NCBI GenBank assembly: GCA_008933995.1 | Contig: WARS01000044.1 | Location: forward strand, 1,818,866 to 1,882,865 | Source: Datnioides undecimradiatus | Taxonomy: Eukaryota; Chordata; Actinopteri; Lobotiformes; Datnioididae | Length of the DNA stretch: 64,000 nt | Reading direction: 5' to 3' | Shown: positions 14,901-27,087 of the stretch, piece after piece | How positions within the stretch are numbered: position 1 is the stretch's first letter | Layout of the letters: each line of letters starts with the position of its first letter | Translations under genes and position numbers: made by a program | The notes under the pieces: generated by a model | Databases searched by the model: none | The model's input: the letters and a program-made list of their open reading frames with translations, nothing else | Told to the model about the DNA's origin: nothing

Positions 14901-16410
14901 AGCATGTGCAACAGCTTGTGTGCTCAAGTGAAAAGAAATGAGATTGAAAAAAAAAATAATCGCCAGTGGAATTTGCATTAACACACTTCTCATCTCACAC
15001 AGCTGCTAATTTATTCATGAATCTATCACTGTGCTTTGCAGTTTACAGCATATTCTAGCTGAATGACATCACATACAGGACAACACTGGGCTCATTCATG
15101 GCATGTTGAAAATTTACTGTTGAAAAGAATCATTAACAACACAAAATGGCAACACTTAGTGTGATATACTGAGCTACTTGTGTTGTTTGGAGTATAATGT
15201 ACTAATTGAAGGACAAGGATTTTTGTAAAAACAGGAGTAGAGGAGAAAATACAATAAAAGGCACATTTTATTAGATGTGCATCTATTACTGATTAAAAAG
15301 CGGTACTAGCTGTTTCTTTATTTTATTTTAAAGGCACAACTTGTGCCAAGTCAGCCAACACTTAAATCAATCAATGTATAACACTGATTGGTGAAAATAA
15401 ATAAATAAATAATTCAAAAACTCCTCCTGGTTCAATCCCTGGTGGTGGTACTTTCAGTGTAGCCAAGTGCTGCACGGCAAGCCAGTAAAGGTCATATAGC
15501 ATCCTTGGCACAGCGCTAGTATCTACTATTGCTTGGTCTTTCTATCCTGTCACATGCTGTCTACCTAAAGAGTAGTGATTAGCAGCAAAGAGGACTGTGG
15601 TAGTTCCAAAGTGGAAGTGAGAGTACAAAAGACTTTATCATAGTGGTTACATGATTAACATGATACTGCCCTGTATATTGGCTAGATATAGTAGTGTACA
15701 TGTAGGGCAGTAGTGTACATGTAGCTACTAAATGAAAAGCTTTTTAACTTTTTGTTTTTGTCAATATATAGCCATATAATAGCTGCAAGATTTCTTCCCA
15801 GTATGATTATTTCTATGCAGAAATTATCAGTATCATGTGTCACAGGGAAATGTAGTCCTGGGCTTATTCAAGACCAAAGCACATTTGTGAATACATACCA
15901 CAGAGGTGACAATAATTTTAAACTCAGGGGCTTATTTTTCAAAACAAAAAAAGATCATCAAGAAAGCAAAAAAATGTTTTGACCTTTAAGCTTCACTCAA
16001 CTAATGAACTAAGGAGCATCCAACTCACCTTTACTTAGTCCACGGAATTGCAGAGATATTCATTTACTTTTTTGCTTCAATATTCAGACATTATTATAAA
16101 AAAAAAACCCTAATTGCACCAATTGATCTTCCTGTCAAACAAGAAGATTAAATGAAAACAAAAATTAAATAAATCCCTAGTGAGCTACAAGGCTGCTCAG
16201 GTAAAAGCCTTGCTGGCGATAAATCGACTGGCTTCTTGATTGGGCTGAGGTTCAGGGTCAAAGGTCTCCAATTCATGCCTTCTTATCAAGACAAGCAGCT
16301 ATCTGAATGGCAAGGTTAATGCTGGTCAACTGGATGGAGGGGCCGGACAATTGTGAGAAACATTTGTGTCTAAATGTACCTCATCATCACCTCACTGCCT
16401 CAGGGGCGAC

Positions 16411-16449
16411 CATCATCATCATCATCATCATTATCATCGTCATCATCAC
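16411..16449. repeat. CAT trinucleotide repeat, imperfect
   Basis: Seven perfect CAT units followed by TAT, CGT and CAT variants; about 39 bp. Confidence 0.93.
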
Positions 16450-17110
16450 ATACAGAGGTACCGCCATCATCAAGAGCTGCATCACTATCTCCAGTCTCTA
16501 ACTAATCATGTCTGAGCCCGTGGCCAGATGAGATAGAGCTGCCTTTCCTTAAACTGTGTGTGTGTGTGTGTGTCAGCTGCTGAGCCATAATGGAATCCTC
16601 AGGGCTGTGGATGAGAGAAGAGGAGGAGGAACATTGATGGATGTGTCTGGTCACTGATGGAGGGTGTCTCTGGTATGGAAGAGAGACGGAGAGAGGGAGG
16701 AAAATGGAAAGAGGAAGAGGGCGTATGAATGGAAGGAAGAAATGCGAGAAGGTGGCAGGAGGCAAAGGAGAGGGGGAAACAGAAAGGAGAGACAGCATTA
16801 TATTGATATGAATAAAGGGAAGGGAGCAAGGTCGCATAGTACAGCAAAGCGTATGTCTGTGTTCGAGTGAGAACACAGTAATAACATCAGAAAATGACAC
16901 AAGCCTAAAAACGAACGCACACAAACGTGCAGATACACAAGTACACATTACTATGCACAAACTAAATGAACAAACTGAAATGTCGCACATTATCCCATGG
17001 GAATATATATCTGTGCGTGGTCATATGTCCACTCACAGTACAAACTGGATAAAGCCAGCCTAAGCTGGAACTGCGGGAACTCTTGACACCACTTTTCATT
17101 TGGAAGACTT

Positions 17111-17195
17111 CTAATTGGTCAATTGCATACCCCTCATGCTCAATCAGCTGTTGCCTAGCAACTGCCGTTCGGGTGAGCAGTCGGTGAGGAGCGGG
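17111..17195. promoter_or_regulatory. Candidate regulatory patch with perfect RFX X-box and CCAAT motif
   Basis: GTTGCCTAGCAAC at 17150-17162 is a perfect inverted-repeat match to the RFX X-box consensus (GTNRCC, short spacer, RGYAAC). An inverted CCAAT motif (ATTGG, 17114-17118) lies 31 bp to its left and an overlapping E-box (CAGCTG, 17146-17151) abuts it. Several CpGs follow at 17164-17195. X-boxes with NF-Y sites are typical of MHC class II and ciliary gene promoters. No gene starts nearby that I can recognise, so it may be an intronic enhancer or chance. Confidence 0.35.
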
Positions 17196-19309
17196 GAAAA
17201 AGTGCTGGGCAAAAAGTGAGAGGAGAGCAAAAGAGAGGTGCGGGTGATGGTGGAGGTCAGGGGTAATTTAGTGTGTTTGTGCTTATTTTGTTAGAGAGAA
17301 AGAGAGAAGAAAGGTATAGAGAGAGGTGAAGGGGGAGAGGGAGCTAGAGAGAAATCACACCCCACGTAGAAATGGAAAGAAAATAAAAAGAGGTTAATAT
17401 TGCCACCCAATTCCATTTTCGACAGATTCACTTGACTAGGCTCAGCCATGCACAACGACATGTCCAATTTACCAGCTAGAGTGTCAACAAACACTGCACC
17501 TCTGAAGCAGTCCTTAGAGTGCTTTCCTGCATGATTCACTGATAATGCTGTCAGCTTACACATACTGCACAATGTTCACCCTCACAAGACAAATACCAGT
17601 GCATTGCCAGAGCATGACAAGACATGCCGGGTAAATATTCTCCAGAAAAATGATGAAATCCTGTGTAAACTGAGACCTGAGATATCCAGGCTGCCCTCAT
17701 ATTTCCCTCTCAAAATAGATGGATCTAGACAGACACAGACCATCTAACAACACAACAAACATGAAAATGCTTTCTGACTTTGGCTTAACTTCAACACTGC
17801 AATGCAAAAATAAGAATCACTGACTAAATCTCACTTTAAATATAGAAACAGAGGAGGTGGGAATGCCCTGATGTTGATCCCAACATTTGATTGGATAGGT
17901 ATCTGAGCTAGAATTAAAGATGCCTCTCGTGATCCCGACCACCATGAAATCAATTTCAACTCTGAATAGTGAATTGAAAAAAATGATAGCAGAAAAGTAT
18001 ACATGAAAACATTCTCAGGATCCATTTTCATCACATTAAAATGCAGTACTCTCTATGTAGGTTGGGGTTTTTGTCCTGTCCAGGTGGAGTAAAGTCGTGA
18101 CTCCTCATGCTGGAACATGTAAAAACAGGCAGGACTAAAAACAGAAGTGGGTATTCCCAAGGTAAAACCTGTGACACACTTACTTAGACTACCTTCAAGG
18201 ACTTTAAAATAACAGGCCGACGTCAAAAGCACCGCGCTGCTCTGTGTCCACCACAAAGCTAAGTTAAAACTGAGCTCAGTATGTAGAAAGGGTGGCCATG
18301 AGGACACATCATTACCACAAAGTCTGTTCTAATTTGAAGTTGTATCTTTGAGTTGGGTAAACGGTTTCATATCAGTAAGAAGACCATTACAACTGAGTTT
18401 ATTCTAATGGAGGCTTACAAATTAGGAGAAGGCTGCTAACAATGCAGCTACCCAGACGAGAACGACCTGTCTTACATTCACCCCAACACAGGAACTTGAT
18501 GCAATCTAATGATGCTAAACATGCAGTGACAATACACTTCTATAACTGTAACAATGCATAACCATCCTTTTGGGACAGGCAAGCTCTTAGACATTCATGT
18601 GGCCATTGAAATCAACAAGAATATGTGAGCTTTGTGCACCCTTTCCCTTTTGTACTACCCCCCATCCTTCCTCCCTCCCCCTCCATCCTCCCTCCAGAGG
18701 TGGTCGATGAGAGAAAGCCTAGGTGGGTGGTGGTTATCCCTTAATGACCCAGTTTACTTTGAAAAGGCATTGATTTCAACCAGTGCATTACTCGGTGCTA
18801 ACAAAGGAGCCTCAAAGTCCATCTTAGCACCATCTTAGCACTGTCACGTGCCGCATGGGTAAAGCTGCAGCTGACATTGTTCTTCATCCTGCACAATAAA
18901 TACTTTATGATTCCCCGCTCTTGTCATATCACATCTTTGTCTCTGTCATGGGGAACAGGACTACTCCTGGATAAATCTCTGTGTAATTCAATTCAGACCT
19001 TGCTTAATCCACCCAAATCTGAGATGAAATGTGAGACTTTCATTCTTTATGTATTCTTTTCCAAAGAATAACATTCATGTTTTATTTCTCGTTAGAATAT
19101 AATTTTGAGAATGAAGAGCTAACTGGATTAAATGAAATGTAAACAGGACTATCCTTTTCTGCCTGCTTTCACAGAGCAGGCTGATAGGAAAACAGGAGCA
19201 TCGTGTCCTTCAGATGGCATTCACACAATCAACAGTTGACTGGGACTGCAGAGGAGAACCTGTGTGAGAGTGCAGGAGGAGGGGGAACAACAACACCGTG
19301 GGCAGGTGA

Positions 19310-19310
<1 letters not shown>

Positions 19311-19339
<29 letters not shown>
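19311..19339. repeat. GT microsatellite
   Basis: A 29-nt GT run, about 600 bp left of the hAT-type MITE. Confidence 0.95.
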
Positions 19340-19344
<5 letters not shown>

Positions 19345-19935
19345 AGTGTAGAACTGCAGTGTTTAAAGATCACAGTGCTTATTTGTGTAGAAATGATACA
19401 AATCAGGTATAATTTATATTACTGTTGTTAATTGCTAAAGCACAGCAAAGTGCTTTGCACATTTAAATGCATATATGCAAACTGGTGCTTGTTAAATTGT
19501 GTCATCAGAGCACACGTCGTTTTCAAATCTCTTTCATAACGGTGAATCAAGGTGTTCACAGGATAACACTTGAGATTTAGGTACAGCACTGCAGTGATGA
19601 GCTGCGTTGTAGGACTCGTAGCAAAAGTGATACACAAGCATGGCACAAAGGGTCAACATCAACGTCAACATGGAGCTGGTTTAACTGAAGCCAGTGGCAG
19701 CCTCCTGTATAAGGCAGAATGAGTTAATCAAATATTTTTGTTAATTACAAACGTACGGTATGCACTACCATGATTTGAAATACATGGGGGATTGTAAGTG
19801 GTCTCCTCTAATAAAGACATGCAAAAGCCCACCAGGTCTGGGGGTTGAAACATTTATCAAACAGTTTTACCTGGAACATATATAGTAAATATTATGTTTC
19901 CATTATTCCATCATTCCTGGATGCATCTTGTAAAG

Positions 19936-20135
19936 CAGTGTTTCCCAACCATTCTTAAGCCATGGCACATATTTTACATTAGTCTGGCATAGACGAACAA
20001 AGACAAATTATTTGCAGTAAATAAATAATTATTATTTTCGGACCAATTAAGTGAAATTGTATAATTTCCCATGGCACACCTGATGACCTCTCACAGCACA
20101 CTAGTGTGCCGCGGCACAGTGGTTGGGAATCACTG
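19936..20135. mobile_element. hAT-type MITE, 200 bp, with 8-bp target duplication
   Basis: The element starts CAGTGTTTCCCAACCATTCT and ends with GTGGTTGGGAATCACTG, giving imperfect terminal inverted repeats (14 of the first 15 bases pair) of the hAT/Charlie style. Further in, GCCATGGCAC and GTGCCGCGGCAC extend the arms. The flanks are TTGTAAAG (19928-19935) and TTGTAAGG (20136-20143), an 8-bp duplication with one mismatch, the length expected for hAT. The interior is AT-rich and non-coding. It is a non-autonomous copy mobilised by a hAT transposase elsewhere. Confidence 0.85.
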
Positions 20136-23100
20136 TTGTAAGGTTGTATCTGCCTACCTCACTTTAATACAAGTGTTAGCTAGTTTCTAACTTTTGCCTT
20201 AGTTGCAAACGTAACATGTAATGTAAAATGTAAAAATACATAAAAGTTAAAATTAGTTTTAAAACACTGGCAGAGTTTGTTGATGCATGGGTATATGTAT
20301 AAATATGCAAGGCTGACCCCAATCCACACAGAGCCCCAGAGGAGCAGGACACCGCTCCTGCTGTTACACTCATCTCTGACTAGAGGAACTTTACTGGCAC
20401 ATCTCACTCCCTCTGGCCACACTATCCCCAATTCACCCTCCCCAACACCCAATCCTGGCTGGAACTACGGACACGGCCGAGTGTGTATGCCTCCCTTTGA
20501 AGAGGTTACTCGGAATTGGAAAATTGATAGAGTAAGAGATGGTGAAGTAAGAAAAAAAGGATTGTGTGAGGAAAATAAAAGGACAAAGTAAGGGGGAAGG
20601 GAACGTGAAGAGAGGGAAGAAATAAAGGAAAAGGAAAAAGAAATGTTTTAGGTTAGCCTGAGTCTTGTCCACCAGTGCTGCTGTCACAAGCGTGTTTTTC
20701 GATTTTCTCTGCTTTTTCAGTGCACTCCCAGGAGTGTGAGCGAGCCAGATGAGCAAAAAGCTGGAAAGGGAAAAAGCAAGATGGGAGCAGGAGGTATGGG
20801 ATAAGAAGGGCTCTGCAAAGAGGTCGTTAACGCTTTTCTGATGGAGAAACATCTTACAAGGAAGGGTAGAAGTGAAAAGGATAGATGACAAAGGTAGGGA
20901 GCAAGAGAGAGTGACAATTTTAAAGTAAGCAAATTGACAGGGTGAGGAAAAGAAAACAATAAATAAAAGAGAGGGGATTGAATGTGAGAAAACCTCATAC
21001 CTAAGGGAGCAGCAGAGAGTGTCTGTGAAAGGACTCTGGGCAAAGACGCCAGTAAAAGTGAGAAGAAGATAGATAGAAAAAATGGACTGGAGAGAGGTTT
21101 TCCTTACATCTAATAATTAACCCAATATTCATGTGTGAAGTTGTACTTGCTGTAGTTTTGTATCAATGTGAATGTGTTTTTAAGCTATAGCTTACAACTG
21201 TGAGTCTCAGACACATTATGCTGCACTTACACCAACTTCTCAAAACAATATGCAGAATATAATTATTTTGAATAATACAACAAAGATAATGGAGATAAAT
21301 AAATTGTGGAGTTGGTATGATGAACACAGCAGATGTCTGCTGTCAACTTCTGATGAAATTATTAACAGAAATTTCAGCAGATGAAAACAGTAGCCTTCTC
21401 ATCTGTTCACATCTGAAATGTACGTGAAACATGTTCTTCTCATCTAATGACAAAACCGTAAATATTATGAGAACAGATGGTGTTTCACACCCTATAAGTA
21501 AAAGGAACTGCAATGCCATCAAAGCATGGTATTTAAAAAATGGCAACCTCATATCTGAGATTTTTCTAAGGCCATCATCTCATCATCTCATTAAAAAAGG
21601 AATATTCCCACACTGAAAGCTAGTAGTGAGTAGGTTAGTTTCCAATAGCAGCAACATGATACTGGGGAGAGATGAATGTATTGTTAAAGCACTGGTAGCA
21701 GTGGGAGCTTAGGGTAATCTCTAAAAGCTCTGCTTGCATGCGTGTGAATATACACGTCCTCTTCTTGGAACAGTCATTGATAATCAGACCACTGCACGTT
21801 GGTCTATAGTGATGTTTAAAATCTTCTCTGCATGTGTTGCCATCCTGAAGTGGCTGCCCTGACCCGCTATTTTTGTCTCACGGATCAACAGTGCCGCTCT
21901 CTGCGTTATGGATGTCAGAAACCATGGCCGTTGCCATGGTGATGCCACACTGCAATATTCTTTTGCAGCCCGCTCGCCGATGCTTGCAGCAGCTTTCCAT
22001 GCTCGGAAAAAAACGACCGAGAAGGGAGGGGAAGGAAGAGGAGACAAGAGGACAGACTAGAGTAGAGGGGGTCTGCGGCAGGATCCACCAGAATGCTAAT
22101 CATCCTTGCTCGACGGTTTGTCCTTCATTATGCAGGAGACAATACTCAGGACAACAAGAGAGGGCGTTAATGTGTACGTAAACACAGGCAAAACATATCC
22201 ATGCAAGAGTGGGCTCATACATTCCACATGCACATATACAGGTTGAAATATACGCAAGGTCATATTCATAAACACACACGTATGCATGGTGTAACAAACA
22301 GAAATGAACAATCCACACAAACACATGTTCACATGCTTCAACACGTGTGTGCATTGACACTGCATGTATCAGAACTGCAGGGCTTAATCTGATGGCAACC
22401 AGCAGTCTACACTGCTGCTGAAACATCCATGCCATTAACAAATGCTCAATTATTAACGAGCCACAAAATGGATCTAATTGCTCACTGCAGCCCAGTGTCT
22501 CCATCAGCATTCCCAGGACATTGCTGGAGCAGCCAGTTATTCCTGCTCACAGTATGCTCTCTGGGAAAAAAAAAAGACACTGATATGCCGGATATTCCCT
22601 GTGCTGTTAGGATTTAGGGCTCGGTCCAGTGTAATGAATCAGGAAAGAAGTGGAGTTGTAATTACCATCTTGGCCAAGCTGCCTTTAATATTATCAGCAT
22701 TTTTATTAAATTCAGGATATAAGATTATGTTTTATGTAGTGCAGATCAGAGGCCAGGCTTGGTTTAAACAGGTTGGGGACAATGTCAAGGTTACAAGTCA
22801 TTTCTGTTGAACGAATATCATCTGCATACTGTAATTAAAATGAGACTCGGGGGTCACTCTCCTCTCATTTTCAGATTCAAAGACTTAACTCCCAACATGA
22901 TCTCTTGCCCTGCTTTGCTTTTATTTGGGAGGGTATTAAATCAGACATGTTTTATGGGGCATTCCACAAGGATCTATTGTCAGCCTCTTCACAGTTTCAT
23001 CTTCTTGCTAATGTTAATAAAGGATGCAAGGGGGATGCCCTAGTTTTGCTAATGGTAGCTCATTAAGCTTAGCTTGCTGTATTGGGAACAGTGGGTTTAC

Positions 23101-26100
23101 CCATGGTGATGCAGAATATTGACTTTGTCTATCTTTTCACTGGGTAAATCTTGGATCTACAGTATGAATATTATATTAAATCAAAATCTCAACTATAGCC
23201 AGTTATCCACTTGCAATATTTAGATGTACCCATATATGTGACCAGCACAGGGCATAGATATGATTGCACGCAGGAGTACCCACTTCAGTAGACTAAAGTA
23301 CAATTCTCTCCCAAGCACACACTTGCAATGATGATCATTCCTGAGTGTCTCCCCACTTTATGTGTATCTGAACTCAAAAAAGCAACTACTTTACCTGCTC
23401 CTGTAAACAATGTGTGACTACCCTTGTTGCTTCTGAGTCAATAAGGAAGCCCTCTGGTGTGATGGTTCAAACAACAAATGTGGTGGAGACCAATCACTGT
23501 CACAGTTCAATAACAGCACAATGCTATACTGCATACTCTTGGGTACAGCAGGTAGACACAGCTTTGTGAACCCAAGGCCAATGATATTCCCAAGCTTCCA
23601 CAGCGAGGAAAGTAAATGCAAGGGGGGTGGGGTTGTGGGTGATTCTGACAGAAACAGAGAGATAGTCAGAAAGAAAAAAATGGAAAAGACAACAGAGAGA
23701 GGGAAGTCACGGGGGAAGGATGGCCAAGCATGATGTGAGAGCTCACAGGAAACTGGGTAACTAATAGCCCTTCTCCTTGTACCAATTACTGTTAGTCAGT
23801 CAGAGTTAGTACTCACTGAGCCCTATGAAGACCATCCACTATGGTCCCATTCCCCACTCCTACGCTGGTGTTCAGAACAAATATGGTATTGTATTAAGAA
23901 ATGCAAGGGGGCTACATTTGGTGTTGTTAGATGTTCTGGAGATTATTGATGATTGACCTAGAAAGTACAATTTAAATAATTTGTTGCCTTGTTACAGAAG
24001 TTGATCCCAGTGCACCTTGTTTGTCCATACGACCCTGTGTGTTTTTTCTTTCCCAGCACTGTTGTGCATCAATAGCTCTGCTGTGTCAACATAGCAGCCT
24101 CATTAAAATGAATAAGGAGGTTGTGTTATTTGATGCAGTGATATTGTCAGCTTAAACAAGGCTTAATACTGTTTATTACCATAAGCACCGTGTTTGTGTG
24201 TACTGTGTTTTCTGCTTCCCCTAGCCTCTCTCTTCTCCTATTTGGGTTGCCTTCTGGTTGCTGGTCCCACCTGACAAGCCTGGAGGCCCAGGGCGCAGAG
24301 GAGCTCCAGGCTGCCTGTCCCCCAGCTGAGCCCCAAGGGTCCACTGCTGCTGGTGCTGGAAATCTGGCAGGCTGGGCAGGCATGTGGAGCCTCTGCCTCA
24401 GCCCAGGCATGCAGATCCATGACCCCAAGGGGGTTGCAGACTCCTACACTGAGTGGTTAATATATTCACAACACTCCCCTGGCCGGGGGCTTAGAGTCTG
24501 AAAATACTCCATGAGGACCCGACTGCATACACTGACAACATTCACAGATGAATATGTTAAGCAAGGGTTTGTTACACCCTGTAGGCAGGCTTAAATATAT
24601 AAGTGGCTATCATCACAAAGAAAATATGGCTTTGTCTGGAGTTGTACAAATGTGCTAAGTATACCTTCGCCAAAAGAAGCACGAGAATGTAAATAAGTCT
24701 GGCAAGATATCATGCATCTCTACACTAGTTCCTCCTCAGAGATCTCCCACAGGAATTGTTTCATCAAGGCCTAAGACAGAAAAAAGCAAAGATAAGCTGA
24801 GATTCTGATTTAATTGAAGACATGAGAAAGTAAAAACTAGGTGCAGCCACCCTTCTTTCTCCCTGCAGGACCTTGGCAACAAGCAAGCAAACAACATGAA
24901 AACCCATTCAACAGGATCAAAAGAAGTCTGCATAAAAAAAACCCACCAATACATTCTGCTTTCCACCGCAGTGACCCCCTGATAACCTCTGCTGAGTAGA
25001 AGGGTCAATGAGGATCCAACCAATGCTGTCAATTCAGGAGGATTTGGGAGCCAGTTAACAGTCTCTTGGCCCACATACGGAAGCACATGGGGGCTGAAAA
25101 ACAACTCATCAGTAAAAAAATCTCCACCTTGCACTGTCTATGGTCTGTGGTCTTCAAAGACAGATGATTCAATCTCAGCTGCAGTGGAATAATTGCACTG
25201 CCTTGCCTCTTGTTAGGGGCAACATTAAAGTAAACATAATCTCTCCTGTTCTATTGACTTATTTGTCAGCACCTTAGGGGAATAACATATAGCAATGTAA
25301 AATAGATTTTTCAGTAATGCCATTGTTACTTCAACAGACCAAATGACATGGACATATACACTAAACTAAACAGGTAAGAAAGCAAAACCTACCAGAGGCT
25401 TTAAATGTAACATCAGATAACTTGTATGGGTTAATCTCGAATAGTATTCAGCCTTTTAAGATTTATTGTTTCACTTAGAGCAGACAGACGTTCACTGATC
25501 CAGTCAGATGCAACAAACTACAACTCCAGTGCACTTCATTACCAAAACTTCAGAGCCACACAGATGCCGTACCTGTCAAAAATGTGCAGTATCCCCCCCT
25601 GCACCATCTCTGTAACTTTTCTGTAACGTTTTACCATTACACAGCATTTGATGCCCCCGGCCTAATGCGAGTCCATCTTTTTGTATAATAGCTTAATAGA
25701 TTGAGGAATGAATGAGTGCCGCAGCCTCTTATGTTTAACCAGTGGAGCTCTGAACCATCTATTTAACAGTATGAGCTGATATTCTCATATTCTCCCATTT
25801 TAAAATATGCAGCTCAAAAATCTTCCTGACTCAAGCGTTTAACCCGGCATCTTTAAGCAGCCTGCTGGACACACTAATGCTAAGCTGTACAGAAAGACAC
25901 ATGACTAAACAGTGAAGCCATACTGCATAATATTTTTTACATCAGAAATATGGAAGAAATAGAAAAACTCAAACTGCCACTTTATCCAAAGTGACTAAAT
26001 CCTCTGAGGAAATAAATATGCAGCTGTGCCTTGCTAATTCACAGCCTGCATTCCCATAATACCACTGACAGTTATGTGTTAACATGTCAGTCACCCAAAA

Positions 26101-26605
26101 ACACACTTCACACACCATGAACCTCTAATGCCAAGGCTACAGTATGTTCATTTAAGCCAATTGGGCACACAGCTAGACTAATCCTGTACCAATCTGAGAA
26201 TCTGCGACCACTCTAACCAATCACAGCAAAGCAGAGTTCATTTCTACTCTACACCACGCCACCTCTCCAGCAAGGAGAAAGCAATGCCAAGTGCCTCTTT
26301 TCCAACGGGCCTTGCCAATGTCTCACATCCAAGCTGGCAAATGTCCGGCCATGGGATGAGCACAGGAGGCAGCAATGGCTCACATCCTGACCCAAAAATA
26401 ACAAGCACAACAAAGATGCTTGCACTACAGCCCAAGGCGGACATTTTGTTTTGCCTGAACTCCAAATTCACAGGGGTTTTTAGCAAGAATCTGTGTCACT
26501 GGGAATCTCCCAGCTGAGTCCAATCATGTTACATCAACATAAACAAAACCACAATCAAGCGCACGTTTAGGCAAGAGAAAGAAAAAAGGCAAAATTCACA
26601 CTGAC

Positions 26606-26728
26606 CTCCAAGCTGTACTCTTCCACAGTCCTTTTAAGTGGGTCCACAATCTGCCAGCAAATGAGGATGCATAAGTCGATTAGCAGCATCCCGCCAACGA
26701 TAATCAACAACTTCTGGTCCTTTATGAT
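26606..26728 (-). CDS. gabbr2: gabbr2 exon: TM4 and start of extracellular loop 2
   Basis: This 123-nt exon (41 codons, phase 0) encodes [20 protein letters not shown] then [20 protein letters not shown] and E. It matches human residues about 591-631: the end of intracellular loop 2, TM4 and the first part of extracellular loop 2. The acceptor is a fine CCCCTCCAG and the donor is GAG then GTCAGT. This is the last gabbr2 exon I can find in the direction of transcription. The next expected exon, which would start near human PDPAGRDIS, was not recognised in the remaining 26.6 kb. Confidence 0.96.
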
Positions 26729-26991
26729 CTGGAGGGGAAAAAGAAGATGAGATGCTTGTATTAGCACAATAGCACACACCTGCCAATGTTATGTAATAGT
26801 ATGTCTGTCTGTAGACCCGTTTCAAACATTTCTTATTGACCACTGTAATTATGTGATTCTCATCCCATCTCAGGACCCAGGGTCCTGCTGGTTTCATTCT
26901 AACCATCTAATCAGGGACTGATTACAATGCATTTAGCTACAATTAACCACCCACTGAGATAGGAAACCAGCCAAACTGTAAATCCAAAAGA

Positions 26992-27087
26992 CCAAAGGTT
27001 CAGAATACTAACACTTTTTTTTCACTGTGGTGCACAGAGTATATTTAGCATTTAGACCTCCACTGGCCCAGGATTGAGAACCACTGG
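26992..27087. mobile_element. Possible decayed hAT-type short element
   Basis: The sequence GGATTGAGAACCACTGG at 27071-27087 reads on the other strand as CCAGTGGTTCTCAATCC, a Charlie-like hAT terminus. A weak partner (CAAAGGTTCAGAATAC) lies near 26993. I could not find an 8-bp target duplication, so only the right end is reasonably supported. Confidence 0.35.

Larger units (their letters stand above)
13001..26605 (-). other. gabbr2: Long 3' intron of gabbr2, right part
   Basis: No coding exon was recognised. Identified content: an ATC/CAT array (16411-16449), a perfect RFX X-box with nearby CCAAT motif (17114-17162), a GT tract (19311-19339), a 200-bp hAT-type MITE (19936-20135), purine-rich sequence (20580-20790), a second X-box-like site (21930-21944) and a GC-rich patch (24240-24450). 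Human GABBR2 also has very long introns, so this length is believable. Confidence 0.6.

Noticed and set aside
15428..15455. B-box-like word GGTTCAATCCCTGG suggesting a tRNA-derived SINE
   Set aside because: No A-box at the right distance and no tRNA-like fold upstream.
16502..16990. 162-codon open frame on the minus strand
   Set aside because: It is rich in S, P, L and F from CT-rich low-complexity sequence and a CA run, has no family motif, and lies in an intron.
20433..20891. 152-codon open frame on the minus strand
   Set aside because: It follows a purine-rich tract (pyrimidine-rich on its strand), giving F/S/L/P-rich nonsense; no splice-bounded conserved segment was seen.
24715..24766. 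Possible alternative terminal gabbr2 exon on minus (strong acceptor CTGTCTTAG, then about 16 open codons and TAG)
   Set aside because: A good acceptor followed by a short open stretch is expected by chance in 26 kb; the residues match no GB2 isoform I know and no close poly(A) signal follows.
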